Positions 1-7,313 of a DNA stretch of 45,847 nt are shown here, in pieces. This DNA is from Oscillospiraceae bacterium (lineage in GTDB: Bacteria; Bacillota; Clostridia; Oscillospirales; CAG-382): positions 1-45,847 of the forward strand of contig SVRF01000011.1 of the NCBI GenBank assembly GCA_015064945.1, written 5' to 3'. The position numbers and the translations under genes are program-made. The notes under the pieces are model-generated. The model was given only the letters and a program-made list of their open reading frames with translations. It did not search any database and was not told the DNA's origin. Within the stretch, counting starts at the first letter, position 1. Every line of letters starts with the position of its first letter.

Positions 1-2
1 GC

Positions 3-845
3 GAGTGTGGTGAGAAATTTGATGAAACTGAGCACAGCTTCTCTGAAGAATGGTCTGCTGACGGAGAAAAGCATTGGTATGAATGTGAATGCGGTGAAAC
101 TACCGGCGAAGCTCCCCATGATCCCTCCGACGAGTGGGTAACTGATGAAAACAGCCACTGGCATGAATGCGAATGCGGTGAAAAGTTTGACGAAGCGCCT
201 CATAATCCTTCCGACGAATGGTCTACTGACGACGATAACCACTGGCATGAATGTGAGTGCGGTGAAAGAACAGACGAAGGTGAACACAGCTTTACAGAAG
301 AGCACAACGACGGTACAAATCGCTGGTTTGAATGCAAATGTGGTGTGAAATCCATCGAGGAATCCGGCAGTGACTCCAGCGAAGACTCAAGTGAAGACTC
401 AAGTGAAGACTTCAGCGAAGACACAAGTGAAGACTCCGGCGATGACTCCGGCGATGACTCCGGCGAAGACACAAGTGAAGACTCCGGCGATGACTCCGGC
501 GAAGACTCAAGCGATGACTCCGGCGAAGACACAAGTGAAGACTCAAGTGAAGACTTCAGCGAGGACTCCGGCGAAGACTCAAGTGAAGACTTCAGCGAGG
601 ACTCCGGCGAAGACTCAAGTGAAGAGTCCGGCGAGGAATCGGTTGATGAGTCTATTGAAAGCTCTGACGAAGAATCTACGGAAGAATCCGATGCAGAAAC
701 CGATAACGAATCCAACGGTGGTACTGAGGACAACACCCCTGCAACAGGCGACCGTGCAAATTACGTATGGTATTTGTACATATTGTTGTCTATCTGTGGT
801 GTGCTTGCGATTATAAAACCTCGTTTCGCTTTCCGTAGCAAATAA
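3..845 (+). CDS. Wall-anchored repeat surface protein, C-terminal part (5' truncated)
   Basis: The frame is open from the first bases, so the start lies before the window. The visible part has three zones. First, about three and a half copies of a 28-residue repeat built around HW(H/Y)ECECGE, each carrying a Cys-x-Cys pair and a Glu/Asp-rich linker (bases 3-350). Second, a low-complexity stalk of four-residue Ser/Gly-Glu/Asp-Asp units (about bases 365-650) resembling the serine-aspartate stalks of Gram-positive adhesins. Third, a TPATGD sequence, a hydrophobic stretch and a basic tail (KPRFAFRSK), which is an LPXTG-like sorting signal. I infer sortase anchoring to peptidoglycan with the Cys repeats displayed outward. 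The ligand is unknown. A hairpin terminator follows the stop by about 40 bases. Confidence 0.85.
   Translation, partial: ECGEKFDETEHSFSEEWSADGEKHWYECECGETTGEAPHDPSDEWVTDENSHWHECECGEKFDEAPHNPSDEWSTDDDNHWHECECGERTDEGEHSFTEEHNDGTNRWFECKCGVKSIEESGSDSSEDSSEDSSEDFSEDTSEDSGDDSGDDSGEDTSEDSGDDSGEDSSDDSGEDTSEDSSEDFSEDSGEDSSEDFSEDSGEDSSEESGEESVDESIESSDEESTEESDAETDNESNGGTEDNTPATGDRANYVWYLYILLSICGVLAIIKPRFAFRSK
360..650 (+). repeat. 12-bp tandem repeat coding the Ser-Asp/Glu stalk
   Basis: Units of the type GACTC(C/A)(G/A)G(C/T)GA(A/T) recur in frame and code S-(S/G)-(E/D)-D, with occasional Phe or Thr at the first position. The near-identical units keep the antisense and a shifted sense frame open too, which explains the long spurious reading frames here. 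Such tandem arrays commonly vary in copy number between strains. Confidence 0.85.
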
Positions 846-886
846 CAGCACAACCCCTTGGTTCATTAAAGTTTAAATAACAATTC

Positions 887-933
887 GGACACATCATTTT
901 GTAATGTATTTACATGATGTGTCCAATTTTTTG
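887..933 (+). terminator. Intrinsic terminator of the surface-protein gene
   Basis: An 11-bp perfect stem (GGACACATCAT at 887-897 with ATGATGTGTCC at 914-924) has a 16-nt loop and is followed by AATTTTTTGTT. It separates the surface protein from the restriction cassette. Confidence 0.8.
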
Positions 934-962
934 TTGTAAATTTTGCAGACTTGTGTTAAAAT
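934..962 (+). promoter_or_regulatory. Promoter of the restriction-HEPN cassette
   Basis: TTGTAA (934-939), a 17-bp spacer, and TAAAAT (957-962) preceded by TG at 954-955 (extended -10). It lies between the upstream terminator and the ribosome site GGGGG at 983-987. Confidence 0.65.
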
Positions 963-994
963 ATAGAAAATCATGGAAATACGGGGGTAAAACT

Positions 995-3790
995 ATGCTG
1001 AACGAAGCCCAAATGAAAAAGAGCGCAAAAGAATTTGCTGAGTATTGGAAAGACAAAGGATACGAAAAAGGAGAAAGCCAACCCTTTTGGCTTTCCTTGT
1101 TGCGCGATATTTTTGGCGTAGAGCACCCCGAACAATATATCGCCTTTGAAGACCAAGTGAAGCTTGACCATACAAGCTTTATCGACGGTTATATCAGAGC
1201 CACCCACGTGCTTATAGAACAAAAGGGGGCAAATAAAGACTTAAGAAAGCCCATCAAGCAATCAGACGGAAGCCTTTTAACCCCGTTCCAACAGGCAAAG
1301 CGTTATTCGGCAGAGCTTCCCTATTCTGAACGCCCCCGTTGGATAATAACCTGTAATTTTCAAGAGTTTTTGATATACGATATGGAAAAGCCCAACGGAG
1401 AGCCGGAAAGCATTTTGCTTAAGGATTTTGGCAAAGAGTATTATCGCCTTCAGTTCCTTGTTGAAGAAAAGAGCGAGCTTATCCACCGTGAGGAGCAAAT
1501 ATCCATAAAAGCCGGTGATATTGTCGGCAAGCTTTATGATGCCATCTTAAAGCAATATATTAACCCCGAAAGTGAGGAGACCTTGCGTAGCCTTAATATG
1601 CTTTGCGTGCGCCTTGTGTTCTGCCTTTACGCAGAGGACGCAGGCATTTTTGGCGACCATCTAAAATTCCATAACTACATAAAAGGCTTTGCGGTAAAGG
1701 ATGTACGCCGTGCGCTTATCGACCTTTTCCGTGTTCTTGATACAAAAACAGAAGACCGCGACCCGTATATGGATGCTGACCTTGCTTCTTTCCCTTATGT
1801 AAACGGCGGTCTGTTTGCTGATGAAAATATTGAGATACCTAACTTTACCGATGAAATAATTGATATAATACTACGCAAAGCAAGTGAGGACTTTGATTGG
1901 TCAGAGATAAGCCCCACTATTTTCGGTGCGGTTTTTGAAAGCACCTTAAACCCCGAAACACGCCGTTCCGGTGGTATGCACTATACCTCTATCGAAAATA
2001 TACACAAGGTTATTGACCCCTTGTTCCTTGACGAGCTACGCGCAGAGCTTGAAGAAATAAAGGCTGTAAAGGTAACAAAAACACGCAACGACAAAGCCGA
2101 TGCTTTCCGTGAAAAGCTGTCAAAACTTGTTTTCTTTGACCCTGCTTGCGGTTCGGGCAACTTCTTGACCCAAACATATATAGAACTTAGAAAATTGGAA
2201 AACGAAGCTCTTACCCTTGTTTTCGGAACACAAACATCTATGGATGCGTTAGACGATACCATAAAGGTGTCAATAGGTCAGTTTTACGGTATAGAGATAA
2301 ACGACTTTGCCGTAACCGTAGCTAAAACCGCCCTTTGGATAGCCGAAAGCCAAATGCTTATCAAAACAAAAGAGCTTTTACCCTACATCAAAGACGATTT
2401 TTTACCTTTGGTTTCTTATGCCAATATTGTAGAGGGTAACGCCCTCCGTATTGATTGGGAAACAGTCGTGCCAAAAGAAAAGCTGAATTATATTATGGGC
2501 AATCCGCCTTTTGTAGCAAATACAGGTAGAATTTCAGCAGAACAATCTCATTCAAAGAAAATGATGTCTAACTCACAATCTGACGATAGATTAGTTTTGT
2601 TTGGTAAAGATGGCGGTGTATTAGATTATGTAGCATGTTGGTACAAAAAATCTGCTAATTTAATGAAAAACACACACATTAAGACAGCTTTTGTTTCCAC
2701 AGACTCAATAACGCAAGGGCAACAAGTAGAACCATTATGGAAAGAATTGTTAAACGAAGGTTTAATAATAAACTTTGCTCATACATCTTTTCGTTGGAAA
2801 AACGAATCTGGTAACAAAGCGGCTGTTGTATTCGTAGTAATTATTGGTATTTCTTACTTAGATTCCAAAAGATACATTTACAACGGCGAAAGAGTAAAAG
2901 AAGCTCAAAACATTAATGCGTATTTGATGGATGCGCCAAATGTTATCGTGGGAAACAGAAGCAAACCGCTTTGTAATGTTCCTTCAATGAAAAGCGGAGG
3001 AAAACCTGTTGAGGGTGGATATTTAATATTTACCGACGAAGAAAAAGAAGATTTTATTAAAAAAGAGCCACGCTCAAGCAAATACTTCCGTAGATTTACA
3101 AGTGGTGAAACTTACATATACAATAAAATGAAATGGTGTCTATGGCTAACAGATATTACTCCTCGTGAAATAAATGAAATGCCAGAAATTAAAAACAGAA
3201 TACGAAAAGTAAAAGAATTTAGACTAAATAGTTCCAAAGAAGCTACAAAAAAGGCAGCGGATTTTCCACATAGATTTATGGAAATAAAGCAACCAACAAC
3301 CGACTATTTAATAATACCGCTTACAACATCGAGAAATAGACGATATATTCCTATTGGATACTTACCAAAAGATGTTATCGCAAACAATGGAGCATCGTTC
3401 GTGCCCAATGCAACACTATACCACTTTGGTGTATTAACTTCAAATGTTCATATGGCGTGGATGCGTACTGTTTGCGGTTATTTTGGTCCAAGTTACAGGT
3501 ACTCCAATACTATTGTTTACAACAACTTCCCGTGGTGCTATCCAACAGACGAACAAAAGGCAAAGATAGAGCAGACCGCACAGGCGATTCTTGATGCGCG
3601 CGCTCTCTACCCCGATTGTTCTCTTGCCGACCTTTACGACGAGCTTACAATGCCCCCCGAACTACGCAAGGCGCACCAAGCCAACGACAAAGCAGTAATG
3701 CAAGCCTACGGCTTTTGGGGCAAACTCAACACCGAAAGCGAATGCGTAGCCGAGCTTATGAAAATGTACCAAGAGCTAACAAACAAGTAA
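995..3790 (+). CDS. MmeI-like type IIG restriction-modification enzyme
   Basis: A 931-residue single-chain enzyme that should cleave DNA and methylate adenine N6 at one recognition sequence. The N-terminal nuclease motif is D64-x10-E75-x-K77, matching the D-x(n)-ExK site of the MmeI family. A helical spacer follows, then the methyltransferase core with SAM motif DPACGSGN at residues 382-389 and catalytic NPPF at 503-506. The target recognition domain fills about residues 510-850, followed by a conserved C-terminal tail. Length fits the family (about 900-1000). I chose ATG 995, which has GGGGG 7 bases upstream; an in-frame ATG at 914 lies inside the preceding terminator hairpin. The recognition region is richer in A+T than the flanks, as expected for an exchangeable specificity module. 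A HEPN-motif gene follows after 15 bp. Confidence 0.88.
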   Translation: MLNEAQMKKSAKEFAEYWKDKGYEKGESQPFWLSLLRDIFGVEHPEQYIAFEDQVKLDHTSFIDGYIRATHVLIEQKGANKDLRKPIKQSDGSLLTPFQQAKRYSAELPYSERPRWIITCNFQEFLIYDMEKPNGEPESILLKDFGKEYYRLQFLVEEKSELIHREEQISIKAGDIVGKLYDAILKQYINPESEETLRSLNMLCVRLVFCLYAEDAGIFGDHLKFHNYIKGFAVKDVRRALIDLFRVLDTKTEDRDPYMDADLASFPYVNGGLFADENIEIPNFTDEIIDIILRKASEDFDWSEISPTIFGAVFESTLNPETRRSGGMHYTSIENIHKVIDPLFLDELRAELEEIKAVKVTKTRNDKADAFREKLSKLVFFDPACGSGNFLTQTYIELRKLENEALTLVFGTQTSMDALDDTIKVSIGQFYGIEINDFAVTVAKTALWIAESQMLIKTKELLPYIKDDFLPLVSYANIVEGNALRIDWETVVPKEKLNYIMGNPPFVANTGRISAEQSHSKKMMSNSQSDDRLVLFGKDGGVLDYVACWYKKSANLMKNTHIKTAFVSTDSITQGQQVEPLWKELLNEGLIINFAHTSFRWKNESGNKAAVVFVVIIGISYLDSKRYIYNGERVKEAQNINAYLMDAPNVIVGNRSKPLCNVPSMKSGGKPVEGGYLIFTDEEKEDFIKKEPRSSKYFRRFTSGETYIYNKMKWCLWLTDITPREINEMPEIKNRIRKVKEFRLNSSKEATKKAADFPHRFMEIKQPTTDYLIIPLTTSRNRRYIPIGYLPKDVIANNGASFVPNATLYHFGVLTSNVHMAWMRTVCGYFGPSYRYSNTIVYNNFPWCYPTDEQKAKIEQTAQAILDARALYPDCSLADLYDELTMPPELRKAHQANDKAVMQAYGFWGKLNTESECVAELMKMYQELTNK

Positions 3791-3805
3791 TATTGAGAGG
3801 AAACT

Positions 3806-4795
3806 ATGACATCAAAGATATCATACATATTTAAGCGCAAAGAAAGCAAAAACGATAAAGCCAACACGAACAAACGCCCCCAAAACAACGACGGAAAGAT
3901 CGTGTTATCTACGTGGACTATAAAAAATACAATATTGGCGCATTTTGGGTTATCTGAAAAACAATGTGATATCGAAGATTTAGGGGTGATTTTTAATATT
4001 TCGGTTATTGATAAACAATCCGATTTATTCGGAATTGATATAGTGATTCATCAAACTACCGATATTATGTTTTTAGATGTTTCAATAGATGGCGAAGAAT
4101 CTCATAATATCGAAGTTTTAGAATTGTTTGATTCAATATTATTAACCCCGAAAACTATATACACATTTCTCAAAGTGGAAGTATCTTTATACAAAGGGTA
4201 TGACATTATAAAGACTTATGACGATGTATCCTCATACTATTGCAAGCTAATATATCCAAAATTGGACGAATTCGATAGAAAGATACGTTTGATTATGTAT
4301 AATACATATTTTATTGTATTTGGCGCAGATTTTCCGCAGAAGTTTAATTTTTTTATCAATTCAAAAGGCAAATTAAATAAAAGAAGAATAGAAAAAAGGA
4401 AAGGGGATGAAATCTTTTCAGACTACATATTTTATGAATATGACTACACACAACTAATTGAAATTTTATTTGAAGATAAAAGAACCGCACCAAAAGGAGA
4501 AGAACCAAAATCAGATTGGGATTTATACTTTTCTAATAAAATTCCTTTGCTTAATCTTGAAGTCGATATAGAAAAGTTAAAAGGATATAGAAATAAAATT
4601 TCACACTGCAAAATATTAACAAAAAGCGACTATGTAGAAGCAAAAGACTTACTTAGCAAGTATTGTGTAGCATTTGAAAAAGCTATAAAGCTTACTTATA
4701 CAAAAGATTTCTTTTCAAAATTTCGTAGCGACTTTGAAAATACATTAAAACGAATGACCGAACTGTTAGAAACAATAGCAAGCTATATAATTTAA
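3806..4795 (+). CDS. HEPN-motif protein, candidate RNase effector beside the restriction enzyme
   Basis: A 329-residue soluble protein I cannot assign to a named family. Residues 262-267 read RNKISH, an exact R-x4-H motif with Asn after Arg, the catalytic signature of HEPN ribonucleases. It sits in a helical stretch (about 255-305), and an earlier helix around 150-166 (YPKLDEFDRKIRLI) resembles the first helix of HEPN folds in other defence proteins. The N-terminal half (30-130) looks mostly beta and may be a sensor. ATG 3806 is preceded by GAGAGGA, 15 bp after the restriction enzyme, and one terminator follows, so the two genes are one unit. The gene is very A+T rich (16 G+C of 60 in 4381-4440), which suggests recent acquisition. 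I infer an abortive or back-up defence role. The HEPN motif call is firm; the function is not. Confidence 0.6.
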   Translation: MTSKISYIFKRKESKNDKANTNKRPQNNDGKIVLSTWTIKNTILAHFGLSEKQCDIEDLGVIFNISVIDKQSDLFGIDIVIHQTTDIMFLDVSIDGEESHNIEVLELFDSILLTPKTIYTFLKVEVSLYKGYDIIKTYDDVSSYYCKLIYPKLDEFDRKIRLIMYNTYFIVFGADFPQKFNFFINSKGKLNKRRIEKRKGDEIFSDYIFYEYDYTQLIEILFEDKRTAPKGEEPKSDWDLYFSNKIPLLNLEVDIEKLKGYRNKISHCKILTKSDYVEAKDLLSKYCVAFEKAIKLTYTKDFFSKFRSDFENTLKRMTELLETIASYII

Positions 4796-4801
4796 CCTTT
4801 C

Positions 4802-4830
4802 CCCCTCTCCAAAAGAGAGGGGATTTTTCT
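4802..4830 (+). terminator. Intrinsic terminator closing the defence cassette
   Basis: CCCCTCTC (4802-4809), loop CAAAA, GAGAGGGG (4815-4822), then ATTTTT. A perfect 8-bp stem placed 7 bases after the HEPN gene stop. Confidence 0.9.
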
Positions 4831-4881
4831 TTGCATTCCCTATATATTGCGCCGATTGTTTTTGCAAAGTGATATTTTCAA

Positions 4882-4910
4882 TTGACAAAACCATATTCTT
4901 TTGTTATAAT
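4882..4910 (+). promoter_or_regulatory. Consensus sigma-A promoter of the SGNH lipoprotein gene
   Basis: TTGACA (4882-4887), a 17-bp spacer and TATAAT (4905-4910) with TG at 4902-4903. All twelve consensus bases match. The ribosome site AAAGGAG is at 4926-4932. Confidence 0.92.
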
Positions 4911-4941
4911 TAACAACAATAACTAAAAGGAGATATAATTT

Positions 4942-5970
4942 ATGTGCAGTTTGTTGAAAAAGATTTTTTGCCTTACGCTTGCTGCAGGGCTTAGCCTTAG
5001 CTGTTTTGCCGCCTGCGGCAAAGAAGAAACCGCTGACAGCAAGGACGATGCAAGCAAGGTAGAACAAAGCAAAGCTGAGGAAAATAATAGCGAAGAAAGC
5101 TCTGTTATATCCGAAAACGAAAGCATTGATGCTGATACTACAGAAGAGTCCTCTGCTTCTGAGGACTCCGAAGCCAGACCTCATCGCCCCGACAGACCCG
5201 ATCGCCCCAACAGACCGCAAAACGGCGGTAACAGACTGCCTGAGGACAGCGACATTAAAGCTGACCCTATAGACAGTTATTTTGACAACTCGGTATTTAT
5301 CGGCTACTCCATAATGATGCATTTCGGCAGATACATAGGCGAATGGCGCACAGAGGTTGATCCCGGTATGCTTGGCACTGCACAATTCTGCGCAGGCGTC
5401 AGCGTGGGCTTTACCGTTGACCGCATACAGACCCCGGATATGCCCGACACTTCTCTTCCTTTGTACCAAGGACAGGCGTATAACTTTGCCGACCTGCCTG
5501 CGGCAACGGGCTGTGACACCCTTTATATAGGGCTCTCCGGCTACAGCGACCTTAAGCGTGCTATGGCAAGCGAAACCTGTGTTATTTCCGCATACAACGA
5601 GGCTGTAATGGGCATCGAACGCATAAAGGCGAAGAACCCCGACCTTAAAATCGTTATCCTCTCCTGCACATACAATACCGAAATTTTTGAGGGGTTGACC
5701 AGAGAGAGATGTACCAACGCGCAGGTGCTTGAATACAACAATCTTGTGCTTGATTACTGCACACAGAACGGCATTGACTTTATAGACGTATCCACAGTGC
5801 TTACCGATAAAAACGGTTTGCTTAACGAAGACCTCAGCAACGACGGCGAATACCACTTGCTTAAGAACACCTATTTCTATTGGCTTGAAGCTCTTAGAGA
5901 TTACGCAGAACAGAAGCAAGCAGGCACATGGCAGAATATGGAAGATATGCCTACCCTGCCCGCATTTTAA
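4942..5970 (+). CDS. SGNH/GDSL-hydrolase-like lipoprotein with altered catalytic blocks
   Basis: A 342-residue lipoprotein. A signal peptide ends in the lipobox-like CFAAC, so Cys25-26 would be lipidated. Residues 30-100 are an acidic, Ser-rich linker followed by a short RPDRP-type segment. The rest has the layout of the SGNH hydrolase fold: block I VFIGYSIMMHF, a GLSGYSDL segment, a strand DLKIVILSCTY, and a final DGEYHLLKNTYFYWLEAL block with the D-x3-H arrangement. Block I normally reads GDS; here Asp is Tyr while Ser is kept. The block III Asn (usually GxND) is also not evident. It may be a divergent acylhydrolase for cell-surface glycans or a binding-only relative. It stands alone between its own promoter and a bidirectional terminator. 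Confidence 0.72.
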   Translation: MCSLLKKIFCLTLAAGLSLSCFAACGKEETADSKDDASKVEQSKAEENNSEESSVISENESIDADTTEESSASEDSEARPHRPDRPDRPNRPQNGGNRLPEDSDIKADPIDSYFDNSVFIGYSIMMHFGRYIGEWRTEVDPGMLGTAQFCAGVSVGFTVDRIQTPDMPDTSLPLYQGQAYNFADLPAATGCDTLYIGLSGYSDLKRAMASETCVISAYNEAVMGIERIKAKNPDLKIVILSCTYNTEIFEGLTRERCTNAQVLEYNNLVLDYCTQNGIDFIDVSTVLTDKNGLLNEDLSNDGEYHLLKNTYFYWLEALRDYAEQKQAGTWQNMEDMPTLPAF

Positions 5971-5980
5971 ATTTATAACA

Positions 5981-6024
5981 AAAATCAGCTCCGACAGTCT
6001 TTAAAGCTTGTCGGAGCTTTATTT
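5981..6024. terminator. Bidirectional terminator between convergent genes
   Basis: A perfect 10-bp stem (AGCTCCGACA 5987-5996 with TGTCGGAGCT 6009-6018) has A-rich bases on the left and T-rich bases on the right. It serves the lipoprotein gene (+) and the MBL gene (-). Confidence 0.85.
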
Positions 6025-6817
6025 ATATTTCTAAAACTGTACCCGCCGAAATGTAACTTAACCTGTCCCCCATTATGCTCTTTAAATATTCATACTGGGG
6101 CACGCCCGTGCAATGACAGGTATAAAAGTCAGCACCGATACTCAGAAGCGCTCTTGCGGCACCCTCAAGCCGTGCCGCACCGTCTCCCTCGGTTTCTGTT
6201 TTTGAAAAATGAAAGCCGCCTATAAAAACATCGGGCTTCAGCAACCTTGCGATATTGACCGCACCTTTGTGAGAGCAACCGCTGAATACCACACGTCTGC
6301 CCTGCTCCTCTATTATAAGATACTGCTCGTGAAGAAAATCATCAGGTTGTTTTGAGCCACCCAGGCAAACCGTAAGCCCTGCGCTTTCTATATCCTTCGT
6401 GCTTATCTGTCCGTTAAGGCACACAAGGCTTATTCCTTCGCCTAAACACAAACTTTCTTCATCAACATGGATAAGGCGAGGGTTAGACATCAAAGCTTTG
6501 TCAAGCCCGATATATTTATCCGCAGCGTTGTAATAATCCCCGAAAGCGAAGGGGCTTAAATACAGCGGCGCTTTTGAGTTAAGACTTAAAAACTTACTTA
6601 TACCGCCGCCGTGGTCGTAATGTCCGTGGGAAAGGATGCATATATCAACATCAGACAGTTCAACGCCCAACGCAGCAGCGTTTTTTGCAAACAAATCGCT
6701 TTGCCCCATATCAAACAGGATATTTTTTTGTTCAGTCTGTATATACAGACTTAAGCCATGCTCTGCCGAACAGCGCGGGGTTTGACTTGTGTTTTCGCTT
6801 AACACCGTTATGCGCAT
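6023..6817 (-). CDS. MBL-fold metallo-hydrolase
   Basis: A 264-residue cytoplasmic protein of the metallo-beta-lactamase fold. The zinc motif H-x-H-x-D-H is present as HGHYDH (His64, His66, Asp68, His69), preceded by the typical strand DVDICILS. Later metal-ligand segments include SGCSHKGAVN and CHCTG near residues 185 and 235. The layout resembles the branch annotated as dihydropterin-ribofuranosyl-aminobenzene phosphate synthase-like, whose members in Clostridia have no settled substrate. It has its own promoter (TTGCCT at 6869-6864, TAAAAT at 6846-6841 on the minus strand) and is divergent from the AbrB-like gene. No partner gene suggests a pathway. Confidence 0.85.
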   Translation of the reverse strand: MRITVLSENTSQTPRCSAEHGLSLYIQTEQKNILFDMGQSDLFAKNAAALGVELSDVDICILSHGHYDHGGGISKFLSLNSKAPLYLSPFAFGDYYNAADKYIGLDKALMSNPRLIHVDEESLCLGEGISLVCLNGQISTKDIESAGLTVCLGGSKQPDDFLHEQYLIIEEQGRRVVFSGCSHKGAVNIARLLKPDVFIGGFHFSKTETEGDGAARLEGAARALLSIGADFYTCHCTGVPQYEYLKSIMGDRLSYISAGTVLEI

Positions 6818-6840
6818 AAATTATTCACCGCCTTTTATGT

Positions 6841-6869
6841 ATTTTAACACAGCTTTTTTAAAAAGGCAA
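6841..6869 (-). promoter_or_regulatory. Promoter of the MBL-fold gene
   Basis: Read on the minus strand: TTGCCT, a 17-bp spacer, and TAAAAT preceded by TG (extended -10). Confidence 0.6.
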
Positions 6870-6898
6870 GGGTGTCGAATTTTGTATTTAAGTTTTTC

Positions 6899-6937
6899 TT
6901 GACATTTTTTGTCAAAAGCTTTATAATTATGTCAAGA
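6899..6937 (+). promoter_or_regulatory. Consensus promoter with embedded palindrome upstream of the AbrB-like gene
   Basis: TTGACA (6899-6904), 17 bp, TATAAT (6922-6927). The -35 hexamer is the left half of a perfect palindrome TTGACA-N5-TGTCAA (6899-6915). A second TGTCAA (6930-6935) lies exactly 20 bp, about two helical turns, after the first. This spacing suits an operator, probably for autoregulation by the downstream product. Confidence 0.75.
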
Positions 6938-6951
6938 AAGGAGAGATAAGA

Positions 6952-7194
6952 ATGAAGCAGATAATAAGACAGATAGACGAAACGGGACGTATTGTTTTAC
7001 CCAAGCCTTTCAGGGAAATTTTGGGCGTTAACCTTAAGGACAACTTGGTTATGTCATTAGGAGAAAATGAGATCATACTTAGAAAAGCAGGCACGGAATG
7101 CACCCTTTGCGGCGGCGAAGGTATTGTTGAATACAGAGGTATTTTACTGTGCAAAAACTGTGTTGACGATATTGCAACAAGGGCAAAAGACTAA
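6952..7194 (+). CDS. AbrB/SpoVT-type transcriptional regulator with C-terminal zinc-knuckle
   Basis: An 80-residue protein. Residues 1-45 are a classic AbrB swapped-hairpin DNA-binding domain (RQIDETGRIVLPKPFREILG). Residues 50-70 add two C-x2-C pairs (C50/C53 and C67/C70), predicting a small zinc ribbon. AbrB-family proteins act as dimers or tetramers and often repress their own promoter, which fits the palindromic promoter just upstream. The start is clear, with AAAGGAGA 8 bases upstream of ATG. Targets cannot be read from the sequence. Confidence 0.88.
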   Translation: MKQIIRQIDETGRIVLPKPFREILGVNLKDNLVMSLGENEIILRKAGTECTLCGGEGIVEYRGILLCKNCVDDIATRAKD

Positions 7195-7209
7195 ACATAC
7201 AACCAAAGG

Positions 7210-7240
7210 CGGAGGCCGTTTTCACGGCTTCCGTTTTTTA
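7210..7240 (+). terminator. Intrinsic terminator after the AbrB-like gene
   Basis: A 10-bp stem (7210-7219 with 7224-7233, one G-T pair) closes a 4-nt loop and is followed by six T (7234-7239). Confidence 0.85.
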
Positions 7241-7261
7241 TTTAACCTGTTACGAAATTTG

Positions 7262-7290
7262 TTGCTTTATGGGAGAAAACGTGTTATAGT
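7262..7290 (+). promoter_or_regulatory. Promoter of the dockerin peptidase gene
   Basis: TTGCTT (7262-7267), 17 bp, TATAGT (7285-7290); the ribosome site AGAGGAG follows at 7298-7304. Confidence 0.7.
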
Positions 7291-7313
7291 AATTGTAAGA
7301 GGAGACCGATACT

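Noticed and set aside
200..816. Long open frames on the antisense strand (200-736) and in a shifted sense frame (370-816) over the Ser/Asp repeats
   Set aside because: They result from stop-free 12-bp repeats; they have no ribosome sites and read as low-complexity SSLESSP or KTQVKTP strings.
914..994. Upstream ATG at 914 as start of the restriction enzyme
   Set aside because: It lies inside the right arm of the preceding terminator and before the promoter; ATG 995 has a ribosome site at the right distance and matches the family N-terminus.
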